The position numbers and the translations under genes are program-made. A stretch of 64,000 nucleotides of DNA from Coptis chinensis (Eukaryota > Streptophyta > Magnoliopsida > Ranunculales > Ranunculaceae), in NCBI GenBank assembly GCA_015680905.1, contig CM027383.1, positions 87,143,001 through 87,207,000 of the forward strand, in the 5' to 3' direction. Numbering within the stretch: the first letter of the stretch is position 1; every line of letters begins with the position of its first letter. Shown piece after piece: positions 53,775 through 64,000 of the stretch. Below the pieces are notes generated by a model. That model was not told where the DNA came from. It made no database searches and saw nothing but the letters and a program-made list of their open reading frames with translations.

Positions 53775-56187
53775 TTACAGAGGAAGTTCGCCACTGTCTG
53801 CAATCACAACTTTGGCTTTGGGTGTTCCATTTTGCTTCCCTTCAGCTTCAACCTTATAAACAACATCCATACCTGAAAGAACTTTGCCAAATACAACATG
53901 TTTGCCATCCAACCTGAAGCAGTGAGAAATTCAGAGCAACAAATTGATTAGGAACCTATAGGTTCAATAAATTTATATGGAATATGGAAGTGGGAGATTA
54001 CCAGTTAGTAGTCACAGTTGTAATGAAGAACTGTGAACCATTGGTGTCTCGACCAGCATTAGCCATTGAAAGAAGTCCTGATCATGGCAGAAGAAACAAC
54101 ATAATTTTGATTGAACAAGTCTTAGAAAAAACACAACAAAAAATGGCAAAATAAAACAAAACAACTCATAGATGGGACAAGCAGAAATTTACATAGCACT
54201 GGGGTTAATATCTTACCAGGTCCAGTATGCTTTATTTTAAAGTTCTCATCAGCAAATTTCTCGCCATATATCGACTCACCACCCCTACCGTCTCCAAGTG
54301 TAAAATCACCTCCCTGAAGCATGAAACTAGGAATGATCCTATGAAATGTGCTCCCCTTGTAGTGGAGTGGCTTACCACTTTGCCCAATACCTTTCTCTCC
54401 TGCAAATTAAGGAAGTTGACAAATAATCATCACAACAAAGCTTAAGAGAGATGATTTAAACTGCAAAGCTGGAGAAGTGGGGGACCAAGAAAGAGTACCA
54501 GTACAGAGTGCACGGAAATTTTCTGCACAAGGTAAAAGAACATTTTAAAAATCATTCATATGTATGTTAAGTAGAAACAAAACCGACGGTGCTAACTTTC
54601 AATAAATGTAGAATACATGATATTAAATGGTGTACCTGCAGTTTTGGGTACAGTTTTCCCAAACAGACCCATGACAATACGACCTGCAAGAAAATAATAT
54701 AAGACAAAGCAGAGTTGCAAAGCAATAGGTCACTCTCTATAACAAGAAGACAATATTTCACCTCAAGATAAGTAGCATGTGTCATTCCTTTAAGTGCAAC
54801 AAATATAACAAATTGTCGATGAAGATTTGAATAAGGGCAAACCAGACCATTAAAAAGAGAGGGAAAAAGCTCTAAGAAAGTAAGTCAGAGATTTGGGGGA
54901 GAAAGCTGCAAATGTATGATTTTAACCTATCCTCTCTTGCAAACTTCGACATGCTGTTTACAACAATGATTGGTACAAGGAGAGGTAGAGGACATGCTTA
55001 ATCCATGGATGTCTACTTGGCATCCCTGTACCAGGCTTCCTAGGAGAATTCAATAGCACAATCATTTGCACGACTCTCTAACACTAACGCTCCCAAACAA
55101 TTTGTTAGTAGCACAAGCGACTGGTGACTTGTTTGTCTGATTGATAGCTAGTATCATTGCACCTTTTTACCGTGATGGAATGTGAAACTGATATAGTTTC
55201 CTCACAGTGCAACAATTGACAAGTAATGCGAGCTGGAATTCATTTGTGTAATGCATAAAGAAATCACTTTTCATCTATCAAAACAAATGTTTGCAAATAA
55301 AGAACACATTCATAAGGTAAACTTACTCACTACTTGTCCGTAATTCTATGCATATATTCTTTGGATAAATAATGTGTCTTACTCATAATAACTGAGAATG
55401 CTATGTAATACAATATTAACCACGAATCTCTGTTAAGTTGATGTCGTTTCTTTACTGTTACATCATATTATTATATCAATATTCATAAAAAAAACAATAC
55501 TGCACACTACCGACTCTAAAATAAATCTCAAGCAAGTTATTGGCTTATTGCTCATACAAGTAAACATAACCTGATAACAATTGCATTGCCTCATTGAAAG
55601 GTTAAGATAATCAGAATGGTAAAAAAATTGCCCCAACAAAATGTGTGTACACTTATGCAATACAATCATTACTGAAGAATTCAACACCATGTAAAAATAT
55701 ATAACATTTCTAGACAATAGCACAGAGAATGAATATACCAGCAGGTTTTCCATCAATTTCTACATCAAAGTAAACTTTCTGAGTCACTTCCTTCAAATCC
55801 CCACCCGATTTCTTCGCCTACAAAACAAACAAACCAATTCACTTTTCAAATCATTTACAATCCCTAGACCTACAATGATCTACAAATTATATATATATGT
55901 GACGAGAGAGAGAAAGCGAGCTCGAAAAGGTAAAATAGACTCACCTGATCGAGCTCTCTTTCACTCTCGTTATCTACATCACTCATCCGATTCTGTTAAA
56001 ATACATAAAAAAAAACCATCCGATCTTGATCCCTAGGGGCTTGATTACTAATTTTAAGTCCCTACAATTAATTAATTAATTAATGATCAATAAACAAAAA
56101 AAAAACATGTACCTGAATTAAAACAAGTGACCCGAACAAAAATAAAATCCACAAGGCCAAGACTGATAACATCTTTCTTGTCGCCAT
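53775..56187 (-). CDS. Secretory-pathway cyclophilin (peptidyl-prolyl isomerase), 8 exons, CYP20-1/CYP19-4-like
   Basis: Coding exons on the minus strand: 56187-56113, 55992-55945, 55817-55739, 54683-54636, 54522-54499, 54399-54217, 54077-54002, 53913-53775 (672 nt, 223 residues). All junctions are GT-AG and in phase. The first exon encodes a signal peptide ([20 protein letters not shown]). The isomerase domain holds [63 protein letters not shown] and [13 protein letters not shown] (cyclosporin-contact Trp). It ends [11 protein letters not shown] with no KDEL. Cyclophilins catalyse proline isomerisation, here probably in the ER or secretory path. Exon 2 (16 codons) is extra relative to CYP20-1 and has its own ATG. 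The gene is intact. Only 315 bp separate it from the divergent APD-like gene. Confidence 0.93.
55945..55992 (-). other. In-frame extra exon of the cyclophilin gene with internal ATG
   Basis: This 48-nt exon encodes [16 protein letters not shown], between the signal peptide (…LVLIQ) and [11 protein letters not shown]. Skipping it joins LIQ to AKKS exactly as in canonical CYP20-1-type proteins. Its ATG would give a protein without signal peptide if transcription began in intron 1. Confidence 0.55.
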
Positions 56188-56502
56188 TATCACTCACTCT
56201 AATTTTTCCCAATTGCAAAATTATACACACCAGAAAATGTATAAATATAGATAGGGTCTGTTTACACCCGACCCGAATTGTTTTCGGCCCACGGACTTTT
56301 ATCTTGCTGACTGGGCGTCTACTTTTGACTTTGACTAACCGTTTTAGAGTTGACTAATACCTAACGTTCCAACCATAAAGTGTTTGCATGTGCACGTACT
56401 CTTCTTACACCTACCTCGCTAACTGAGCATCTTCGTTTGGTTTGCATGTTCCTTATATTATAACTTTGTCTCTTCTTGATTTCTAGTACACTTGTTCACT
56501 GA
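56188..56502. promoter_or_regulatory. Shared divergent promoter, cyclophilin (-) and APD-like gene (+)
   Basis: The ATGs of the two genes are 315 bp apart, divergent. On the minus strand CTATCTATATTTATACA (about 56236-56252) is a good TATA box about 50-60 bp upstream of the cyclophilin ATG. I see no clear TATA for the plus-strand gene. CACGTAC near 56393 has an ACGT core. Confidence 0.4.
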
Positions 56503-57334
56503 ATGGAAGAAGAACAAGTGACAGTTCACACTTCATTTATTTCTTCTTCTGAACCATCTACATCGTCTTTATTACTTGTTGAACAAGAAAATGAACAACA
56601 CCAGCAGAGGAGCTTTTCTTATTTATCGGATGTAACAACTCCGTTTGTTATGACATCATCTGGAGTGAATCACAATGCTTGCTCTTGCATTGTCGTGCTT
56701 CTTACCTTTTGGTTCTTTGGTTTGTATACTTCTTATTAACTGTTCTGTAGTTTGAAACTTTTAACTTTTTGAACCAAGTTTTATTTTTTTTTGTTTCAGC
56801 AGCATCAACGACTATGATTCTGGGATTATATGGGGCTTCTAATTTAGAGTTGGGACCGAATTGTTCGCGTATCATAACTGCTAACACTTTTCTTGTAAAG
56901 GATATCAAGGTATGTATGTCGAGCAATTAATGCGCCGTTTCCTTTGTATTTACTTTATTAGCTAGCTTCTCATTGTTTACTCATTTGACGATGCCCTTGT
57001 TGGTGTTTGATGAATATGAACCAGGTGCAACTGATAAATGGGCCAAACTATGGTTTAACGTTGTATGGCTTTTCACAAACCCCCTCCTCTTGATGTTGAG
57101 ACAACTTGGTTAAAAACTCATAATGTGTCATTATTGTCTCATTCCCACAAGGCATGTTTTCAAACTTTTGCTACTGTGTTGGTTTCATAGATTGTCTTGA
57201 AATTTAAGGTGTTCTACCATTTCGATTTTTGTTTCAGGAGTGGGTCTATTTTCTGAACAAAGGGTCTGAAATAGATATCACTTACAATGTGAAATCCCCA
57301 CTGTCAGTTCCTATATCTCTCGTGATTGCGCAAG
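56503..57334 (+). pseudogene. APD-type RING E3 ligase gene, N-terminal four exons only
   Basis: Exons: 56503-56719, 56800 (or 56803)-56909, 57025-57151, 57238-57334. The protein has a Ser/Thr-rich start (MEEEQVTVHTSFISSSEPST), a membrane segment (CIVVLLTFWFF...STTMILGLYG), then NLELGPNCSRIITANTFLVK, LDVETTWLKTHNVSLLSHS and KEWVYFLNKGSEIDITYNVK SPLS. This matches the N-terminal half of ABERRANT POLLEN DEVELOPMENT (APD1-4) ubiquitin ligases, which end in a RING finger. One extra T in GGCTTTTCAC (about 57067-57076) shifts the frame. The later exons and RING are absent before the LTR element at 58156. Whether the missing part lies beyond element B cannot be seen. Confidence 0.78.
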
Positions 57335-58155
57335 GTACATTCAACATCATAAGCTGAAAAACTCTAGTGGTTCTGTCTTTTCTCTTTATCATTTGTAGTT
57401 CGTATCATATATATGTGAGAAAAGAAGAATCATTTAGCTATTCTTCTTCGGCATGTAGTACTTTTTTTCTAGTTTATTTGCTCAAAATTTAAAAGATACC
57501 GCAATGAGAATGCCTCTAGTGAACAGAATTTACTTGTGTAGCATGTTTTTCTATTGCCCAAGTTGAGGTCTGCCAAATCCCTAACCTTCATACAAGAAGA
57601 TAAATCACAAATATGGCACTTTATAAGGTTAATTAAGTTTGGGTGGTTTCAACATTAGATGACGGATTATCATTCAGCCAAACGGGCAAAGAATAATTAA
57701 GCCAAAATAGTGAGAATACCTAATTGTGACTAAAAACTCTTAAAGTAGGAAGCATGAAATTAACCCGGTGTTTGGCAAAGTACTACTACCCAATGGGTGA
57801 AAATATTTACACAATATCAATTTGAAAAGACACTACCCTAGCGGTGAATGTATTTGGAGCTTCTAAACTTTTCAATATTTAATCTGTTTGATTGGATAGA
57901 AACAAGCAATTCTTAGGAGTGGAGCGTGCCCTTGGGTACACTATCATTCCCAATACTGATATTCTAACTCTTTCCGGAACAAAATGGTAGGAGTTGAAAT
58001 GTGCTTTGTCTAATGCCTTCTTTTTCCCCTTTTCTTTTTGGTCGGAGAGTCTTATTTTGTTTGGCTTAGTGATAAAAGCATAGTCTTTTGGTAGGTGCAT
58101 GTCCCTAGTGCTTAGGCTGGGTTGTGCACGACCACACATCATCGTTGATAGGTTA
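57335..58155. other. Spacer between APD-like fragment and element B
   Basis: No further APD exon is readable. A 103-codon minus frame (57879-58187) partly overlaps the LTR and looks like repeat-derived text. A dispersed repeat is possible but not identified. Confidence 0.4.
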
Positions 58156-58448
58156 TGTATGAACCTAGAAGTTCCTCTCACTCCCAATGCGTGAACCTCT
58201 CTCTTTTCTTCCTCTCCAAATGTCTGCCTCTCCTTTTTCTCCTCCCTTCTTTTTCTTTATATCTCTTTTTTCCTCCTCTTTTGGGCCACACACTTGTCCC
58301 TTCATCCGACGATTCTACCTTCGTCGTACCTCAGCCACGTCCGCCCTTAGGGTTCCGCGGCAACGTTCCCCTGCTCCCACTCTTATCTGGTTACCCTGCC
58401 CTCGTTCTCTTTTAGACTTGGTCCACGGCTCTAATATGGGCCACTACA
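58156..58448 (-). repeat. 3' LTR of element B
   Basis: On the plus strand it starts TGTATGAACCTAGAAG and ends GGGCCACTACA (293 bp). The termini match the LTR at 3215-3544 (TGTATGAACC to CACTACA). Confidence 0.78.
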
Positions 58449-58462
58449 AATGCCCCTTCCGA
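58449..58462 (-). other. Polypurine tract of element B
   Basis: On the minus strand CGGAAGGGGCATT directly precedes the LTR start TGTAGTGG. Confidence 0.6.
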
Positions 58463-58953
58463 TGTGGCGGCCATATAATGGCGCGGGTCGAACGCCTCCC
58501 CTTCTCTTTCCGCTTCCACTATTCCATGTTTTTCTTGGGCGTGTGATGTGAGAGGCACTCATCCAGCGCATTCTTTTCCGGCGGCCTCTTGGTCCCGTCG
58601 CGGCTCACGATGTCATCATTTGGTGGTACCCGACCGATGCTTCCGTTTCCCCGCCCGGCTGAAGTTACGCTTTTACCCTTGGCCTATTTAAACCCCCCTT
58701 TCCGCTTCATCTTCCCTCACTTTCTTTCCTCTGGATTTTGCTCTTCTCTCTCCGGCCTCCATTTTTGCCATTCTTCAAGTCTTCATCGCCGGTGCAAGTT
58801 CTTTTCAGTGGTGGTTCCTCGGCATCTTCCCTCTCTCCTTTTCTTCACCGATAGATGCGTTTCCCTTAGCCTTCCGTTCTTTTTGTTGTCTTTGTTCTCC
58901 CATTATTGTTGTAAAAAATTTTTGATTCCTGGACTCCGTTCATCTTCTTTCCG

Positions 58954-60554
58954 ATGTCGGGCCGCGGATCTATTGACTCTATCTCTTCTCGTTCAACGAG
59001 CACTCATTCGCCCACTCCTCCTGCTCCATCTGCCGGGCCCTCCACCTCCGGTCGTCCTTCTACCCTACCGCCGCCTCCCCCTAGATCTCGTAGACCTAAC
59101 TTAGATGCCCTCCGGCGAACTACGGTGTTCCGGACGTCATCTTTGGAGCCGCGTGTCTTCCGTTACCCATTATCCACATCTAGTTCCCGCCGACCGGACT
59201 CGGCGGTCATTACCGTAGGTCAAATAGTTGCCGGTCTGCGGCTTCCCCCTACACTCTTGGATGTGGAAGTGCGTAATCACTTTAACATTCCCCCCAAGGC
59301 GGTATAGGGAACCGGAGGATAATGTATGCGCGAATTCCTACAACCGATCTCATAATCCTCAAATTACCCGGCCCGGCGTATACTCTCACTACTATCTCAA
59401 AACCGGCACCAAGGGCGTAAGCATAGGATACCGGTCCTTACTGCGTTAGATCCTAAAAGGCGATCTTTTCTCCTCAAGCTTACTACCTCCGGCAAGGTTT
59501 GGCACCACTACCGGCTCTATGTTTGGGCAACTTCTTCTCATCGGACATCCCATCTTCCCCGACTCTTAATCATCTCGCCTTCCGTCGTCGTGGTGAGTTC
59601 CGTGGTTCTTTCCTGTTATTCTCAATGTTTCCCCGGTTTTATTAACTTGCCTCTGTCTTTGTCTACGGGTTGGCGGCGGATTCCAAATCACATATTCTAC
59701 GGCGGCGTCTCTTGCCCGATCTTTGACCAAATCCAGCGGTCTAGGCTGCGCTCAAACCGACTTGCTAGGTATTCACCCCACCATCTGCGACTCCCCTACT
59801 CCCCATTCCCGCTCTCAACAACTTCCAGCGGCTTTATCCGGACCATTTTTCCGCCCTCCTCCTCCTAAGGAACGAAAGCCCAGCGCCTCCCCTCCTTCAA
59901 GAAGCGTTCGTACCCGAGTTCTCACCAACCCCCGCCTCAGTCTTCCTCTCCTTCTTCCGGCTCCCGTCCCCTCGGATACCCATCTTTCCGCTACCTCCTT
60001 CCGCTCTATCTCCCGATTGGGGCGACCGATTACACCTCTCCCACTTCCCTACCGAGAACATGGATGTCCACAAGCGAAACTTTTGATAGTGACTCACGGG
60101 GAGGGGCGAGGTCATAGAGGTTCCCTCCAGCGAGGTCGCGGTGACCAGCGAGCGGCCGCCCCTAAAGAGGCCCAGCGGACCTCTGCTTTCTGCGAGCTGA
60201 ACTCCCCGCGGCCCCGACCCGCCGGGGGATGTTGCCTCCATCCCATCCGTCCGAAACTCTGCAGCCCCTCCTCCCTCCTCCTCCCGCGGATAAAGCCCGC
60301 CTCTGCCCTGCCTCCTCGGATACCCGACCTCCACCATCTTTGTTGCGAAGAATTCCGACCCGTATTCAAGGTCGCGCCAACCGTCGGGTAAACCTTGACT
60401 CATACCGGATAGCGCCCGCGGTGGCCTCCTCCTTATTCTACGACTCTCATTTGCCCGAGACGCCGGCTTATCTTGGCGGAGGCGTTTGACTTCGCCAGGT
60501 ACCTCACTTGTACCGCAGGGTGGGAAAGGGTGAGTCACATTATTCACCCTCCCG

Positions 60555-60587
<33 letters not shown>

Positions 60588-61207
60588 AGCCCTTGCATCC
60601 CGGTCGGTTTGGACATATCCTTTATGATCCCGGTCTCCTCGGTAACCGGAACAAAGCCGGCTGCCTTGGAAAAGGAGTTGGGCCGGACCCGGGGGCTTAA
60701 GGGCAACCAATGCCGTGCTTCATTCGATTTGGAGGCCGCTGACCTAGCCAAACTTCAAGCTCAAGGCGAACTCTGGTTGCGGGCGTATCCACCAACGATT
60801 ACATGGACCAAGTCAACGACCGTCGAGTCGGCGGCGGGAATCCCTTCTTCATCATCATCATCAGCTCAGCGTGGATTCTCATCTCCAGCGGCATCAAGAG
60901 ACCACGGAAGCTCTCAAGCAAGAAGCACCAAGAGGCCCTCACCGCGGAGTCTCAAAAGAGCTTGGGCGACATGAATATTCTTGCGGATCGTTTCAAGCTT
61001 CGGCCCGACAAGAGGGTGGCCAAGAAACTCCAAAGCCATGGGCGGCTTACTCCAAAGGCCGTCTTCTCCCGAAACTCTTGGTACTCCCTTGGTGGCTCCA
61101 CCGAGGCTCCCCAGGGATTCTTTCTTGGCTTTCGGGGCGGCGGCTTTACCAGCGAGCCTTCGAAGATCGGCTCCGCCCGATATGTCATAGAAATTTTGTA
61201 TTTGTAA
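58954..61207 (+). pseudogene. Antisense ORF of element B (homologue of element A ORF, decayed)
   Basis: The ATG at 58954 opens MSGRGSIDSISSRSTSTHSP, a Ser/Pro-rich N-terminus, then RRPNLDAL and VGQIVAGLRLPPTLLDVEVR NHFNIPP, matching element A (AGLRFPLTLLDVEVCNHFNI). Decayed blocks follow with Pro-rich text (59723-60391), and LEKELGRTRGLKGNQ and DLEAADLAKLQAQGELWLRA as helical text near 60665-60785. Near 61180 it ends SARYVIEILYL. Frameshifts are frequent, and donor- and acceptor-like sites suggest introns as in A. It is antisense to the integrase of the same element. Confidence 0.6.
60566..60588 (+). repeat. Poly(T) tract
   Basis: A run of about 23 T precedes TAGCCC, inside a probable intron of the antisense ORF. 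Confidence 0.75.
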
Positions 61208-61499
61208 TCTTGCATTTTTGTTCCCCTAACTTTCTTTGTGGGTCATACTCACTCTTTTCCGTTTGCTATCTTATTGTACTATTGCCTTGGGCTTTGCATG
61301 TTATTTTCTTGTCTCTTTATCAATTCTTTGCTACTTATCGATTCGATTCTCCACCCTTTTCTTCCTCTACCACTCTGCATCCTTTCCACGTTCTCTTCTT
61401 TCCTTGAACGACCATCGGGCTCACCAATCCGCTGCCACTTTCTCTCGCGGCCGCGATGTAAACAACTGGGGCTACTCTCTTTACCCTTTTGTCTCTTGC

Positions 61500-62965
61500 A
61501 TCTCTACGATCCAGCGGAGGGCTCATCCCACTCCACGGACCTTTTTAGGATTTCAGGCTTCTTTGGGGCTCTCACATTGCCCCATGTATCCCTTGCATCT
61601 CTCGATCCAGCGGAGGGATCCTCCCACCCGAGGTCTCTCCCTTTTGGGCGCTCACGGCGCCCCATGCATTTCTCCGCGACTCTAATCCGGGGGGGCTCAT
61701 CCCACTCCTCGGACTCTTTAGGACTCCAGATGCTGGGGCTCTCTCATTGCCCCATGTGTCACTTTCGCATCTCGATCCGAAGGGCTCCTCCCCACTCGAG
61801 ATCTCTCCCCACACATTTCTCACAACTTCGATCCGGGGAGGGCTCATCCCGGCTCCACGGACCCTCTTGGACTCCAAATCTTTGGGGCTCTCTCATTGCC
61901 CCATGTGTCACTTCGCAATCCTCGATCCAGCGAAGGGCTCCTCCCCCCAGCGAGATCTCTCCCTTGCATTTCTCCACAACTTCGATCCGGGGAGGGCTCA
62001 TCCCCGGCTCCGCGGACCCTCTTGGACTCCGGATCTTTGGGGCTCTCTCATTGCCCCATGTGTCACTCCATCTCGATCAGCGGAGGGCTCCTCCCACTCC
62101 AGAGATCTCTCCCTTGCATTTCTCCGCGACTTCGATCCGGGGAGGGCTCGACCCACTCCACGGACTCTTTAGGACTTCAGCTGCCGGGAATCTCTCATTG
62201 CCCCATGTGTCCCTCGCATCTCTGATCCGCGGAGGGCTCCTCCCATCCAGCGAGATCTCTCCCTTGCATTTCTCCCAACTCTGATCCGGGTAGGGCTCAT
62301 CCCGCTCCACGGACCCTCTTGGACTCCAGATGCTGGGGCTCTCTCATTGCCCCATGTGTCACTCGCATCTTTGATCCGCGGAGGGCTCCTCCCACTCCGC
62401 GAGATCTCTCCCTTGCATTTCTCACAACTCTGATCCGGGGAGGGCTCGACCCACTCCACGGACTCTTTAGGACTTCAGCTGCCGGGGATCTCTCATTGCC
62501 CCATGTGTCCCTCGCATCTCTGATCCGCGGAGGGCTCCTCCCACTCCGCGAGATCTCTCCCTTGCATTTCTCCCAACTCTGATCCGGGGAGGGCTCATCC
62601 CGCTCCACGGACCCTCTTGGACTCCAGATGCTGGGGCTCTCTCATTGCCCCATGTGTCACTCGCATCTCCCGATCCATGAAGGGCTCCTCCCACCAGCGA
62701 GATCTCTCCTGCATTTCTCCTCCAACTTCGATCCGGGGAGGGCTCATCCCACTCCACGGGACTCTTTAAGACTTCGGCTGCCGGGGATCTCTCATTTGCC
62801 CCATGTGTCCCTCGCATCTCTGATCCGCGGAGGGCTCCTCCCACTCCGCGAGATCTCTCTCTTGCATTTCTCACAACTCTGATCCGGGGAGGGCTCATCC
62901 CGGCTCCACGGACCCTTTTAGGACCTCGGCTGTTGGAGGTTCTCTCATTGCCCCACGTATCTAGT
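61500..62965. repeat. Tandem repeat array of element B, about 149-bp unit, about 9-10 copies
   Basis: CTCTCATTGCCCCATGTGTC begins at 61741, 61890, 62045, 62192, 62341, 62490, 62639, 62789 and 62942 (with variants): spacings 149, 155, 147, 149, 149, 149, 150, 153. Each unit has two copies of a GATCCGNGGAGGGCTC-like motif, so it is a dimer of a shorter ancestor. All open frames over this array on either strand are by-products of the repeat. Confidence 0.88.
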
Positions 62966-63050
62966 TTACATTTTGCTTTTAACGGTAAGCATAACAAAGC
63001 GTCTTTCCATTCACAAAAGTCTTTGTGGTCTTATACATTTACATCTGACT

Positions 63051-64000
63051 TTAGTCCCTTTGTCGGGACTTCATTACCTTACATGGCACTACATTACATT
63101 CGGTTATAGAATTTTTTTGCATCCTTATATTCCATGGTTTCTCAATCCGCTTGCCCTCGGCTGATGCGTAGCTTGTATGTATGTGCGCCTCCCACTTCCA
63201 CCACGGTATATGGCCCCTCCCAATTTGGGCCAAGCTTCCCGATCCTTTTCCTCTTTTGTCTTGGCGTCCACTCTGCGTAATACCAACTCTCCCTACCGGA
63301 AGCGGCGGGGGCTGACCCTCTTGTTGTCTTGTCTGCAAACCTCTGTGATACTCCTCTAGCGGATCGCGAGCCGTGTCCCTTGTCGTCCGCCCGGTTCAAG
63401 TCTCCCGCCAATATCGCCCGGTTTGTCCCTCTCCACGCTCACGGTCCTCCCGGTGGCTGCGACCATTCTAAAGGGTATGACCGCCTCGGCGCCGTATGCT
63501 AAGGCAAAGCGGGGTCTCCTTTTAAGTCTTCCCGCGGGGTGGTCCGGGTATGCCCGGAGCACATGGTTCAACTTCGTCGACCCCCACGCCCTTTTTTGTC
63601 TTCTAGCTTCCTTTTCAGTTGTTCATTATTGTTTTGTTGGAAGATTCCGGCTTGTCCATTGCCCTCCGAGTTGTAGGGGCGAGAACCCTTGCTTCACCTT
63701 TTATACCCGCTTTAGGAGCGGCCACCTTGGCTCCGTGAATCGTGTTCCGTTATGCTGCGATGATGGCATCACGGCAATCCAAACCGACATATGATATTCT
63801 CCCATAGAAACTTAATTACTTGTGCTTCCTTGACCTGCTTGTAAAGGGACGCCTCTATCCATTTAAGTAAAGTAGTGCGTGGCGCCCGGCATGTTCCTCC
63901 TCTTGCCCGTCCCATGGGCGGCGGCCCCTATATCCATAGCCCACATAGCAAATGGCCCGCAGTTGGAGACATTGTGTAGGGGTTCAAGGAGCCGAATATG
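63051..64000 (-). pseudogene. Integrase remnant of element B (core and C-terminus)
   Basis: From the right edge the minus strand reads PFAMWAMDI, KRRNMPGATHYFT, then a stop in place of the Lys of the usual FTKW. RPRFALAYGAEAVIPFRMVA follows near 63520, then RIGKLGPNWEGPYTVVEVGG and RIEKPWNIRMQKN near 63100. These are the integrase catalytic core (first Asp in WAMDI), the FALAYGAEAV(V/I)P block and the pol C-terminus of Tat-like elements. Frames change repeatedly. The rest of pol lies past 64000. Confidence 0.8.

Larger units (their letters stand above)
58156..64000 (-). mobile_element. Element B: Tat-like retrotransposon, 3' half with antisense ORF
   Basis: On the minus strand the visible order is integrase (64000-63051), tandem repeats (62965-61500), a plus-strand ORF (61207-58954), polypurine site and 3' LTR (58448-58156). 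The gag, protease, RT and 5' LTR lie beyond the window, or are lost. The layout is the same as in element A. It is GC-richer than its surroundings. Many stops and frameshifts in both the integrase and the antisense ORF show decay. The element lies just past the truncated APD-like gene. Confidence 0.82.

Noticed and set aside
57879..58187. 102-codon minus frame ending near the LTR
   Set aside because: It crosses into the LTR of element B. The text looks repeat-derived and I can assign no domain.
59897..60751. 284-codon minus-strand frame
   Set aside because: It is antisense to the decayed ORF of element B in a GC-rich stretch and shows no recognisable domain. The plus-strand text has the homology to element A.
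61238..62284. 348-codon plus-strand open frame
   Set aside because: It runs across the 149-bp tandem array and its flank. Period-derived repeats make long frames by chance, and the text is a repetition of the unit translation.
62077..62997. Minus-strand frames of 77-176 codons with repeated EPSPDQSWEKCKGEISRS-like text
   Set aside because: They are translations of the same repeat array on the other strand. No start context or domain supports them.
1..64000. tRNA or rRNA genes
   Set aside because: I looked for cloverleaf A/B-box pairs and rRNA text and saw none convincing. A scan with a covariance model would settle it.

Overview
The window is nuclear DNA of a flowering plant, most likely a eudicot. 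It is AT-rich and intron-bearing, full of plant-type LTR retrotransposons, L1 LINEs and Helitrons, and it carries plant-only families (PPR, F-box, WOX-type homeodomain, CxxC-tailed glutaredoxin). Only two genes look intact: a glutaredoxin-domain gene (51779-52744, minus) and an eight-exon secretory cyclophilin (53775-56187, minus). Almost everything else is a transposable element or a broken gene.

Layout. 1-3544: 5' half of a minus-strand Ty3/gypsy (Tat-like) element whose 5' LTR cuts an F-box pseudogene (3545-4552). That pseudogene also holds a 415-bp MITE with a TTA target duplication. 4775-5161: copia-like LTR remnant. 5514-8372 and 20788-24067: two large solo LTRs of related type, each with a perfect 5-bp target duplication. 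10163-14132: decayed L1 LINE with a poly(A) tail. 14165-19467: four decayed relatives of an unrecognised coiled-coil family, interleaved with PPR fragments. 27178-35694: a minus-strand Helitron with readable exon-intron structure. 36-43 kb: orphan exon fragments of metal P-type ATPases and DAHP synthase. 44446-44867: short non-autonomous Helitron. 45206-50258: internally deleted Tat-like element (element A) splitting a second F-box pseudogene (50259-51289 plus a tail at 45122-45205). 51.8-57.3 kb: the genic island, with a truncated APD-type E3 ligase gene diverging from the cyclophilin. 58156-64000: 3' half of another Tat-like element (element B).

The most unusual object is the Helitron gene. 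Upstream of Rep it has two exons that each encode a WOX-like homeodomain, followed by an acidic linker exon. From HD2 through the linker into the Rep N-terminus the splice sites and reading phases agree; HD1 to HD2 is also phase-compatible but its acceptor is mutated. This points to an ancestral homeodomain-homeodomain-Rep-helicase protein. The copy is dead (stops, one frameshift near the Rep N-terminus and others later, HUH first His changed to Tyr).

Elements A and B share a second unusual design: a multi-exon ORF antisense to pol, then a tandem-repeat array, then the integrase C-terminus on the opposite strand. The repeat periods differ (about 92 and 149 bp) but the core motifs are shared.
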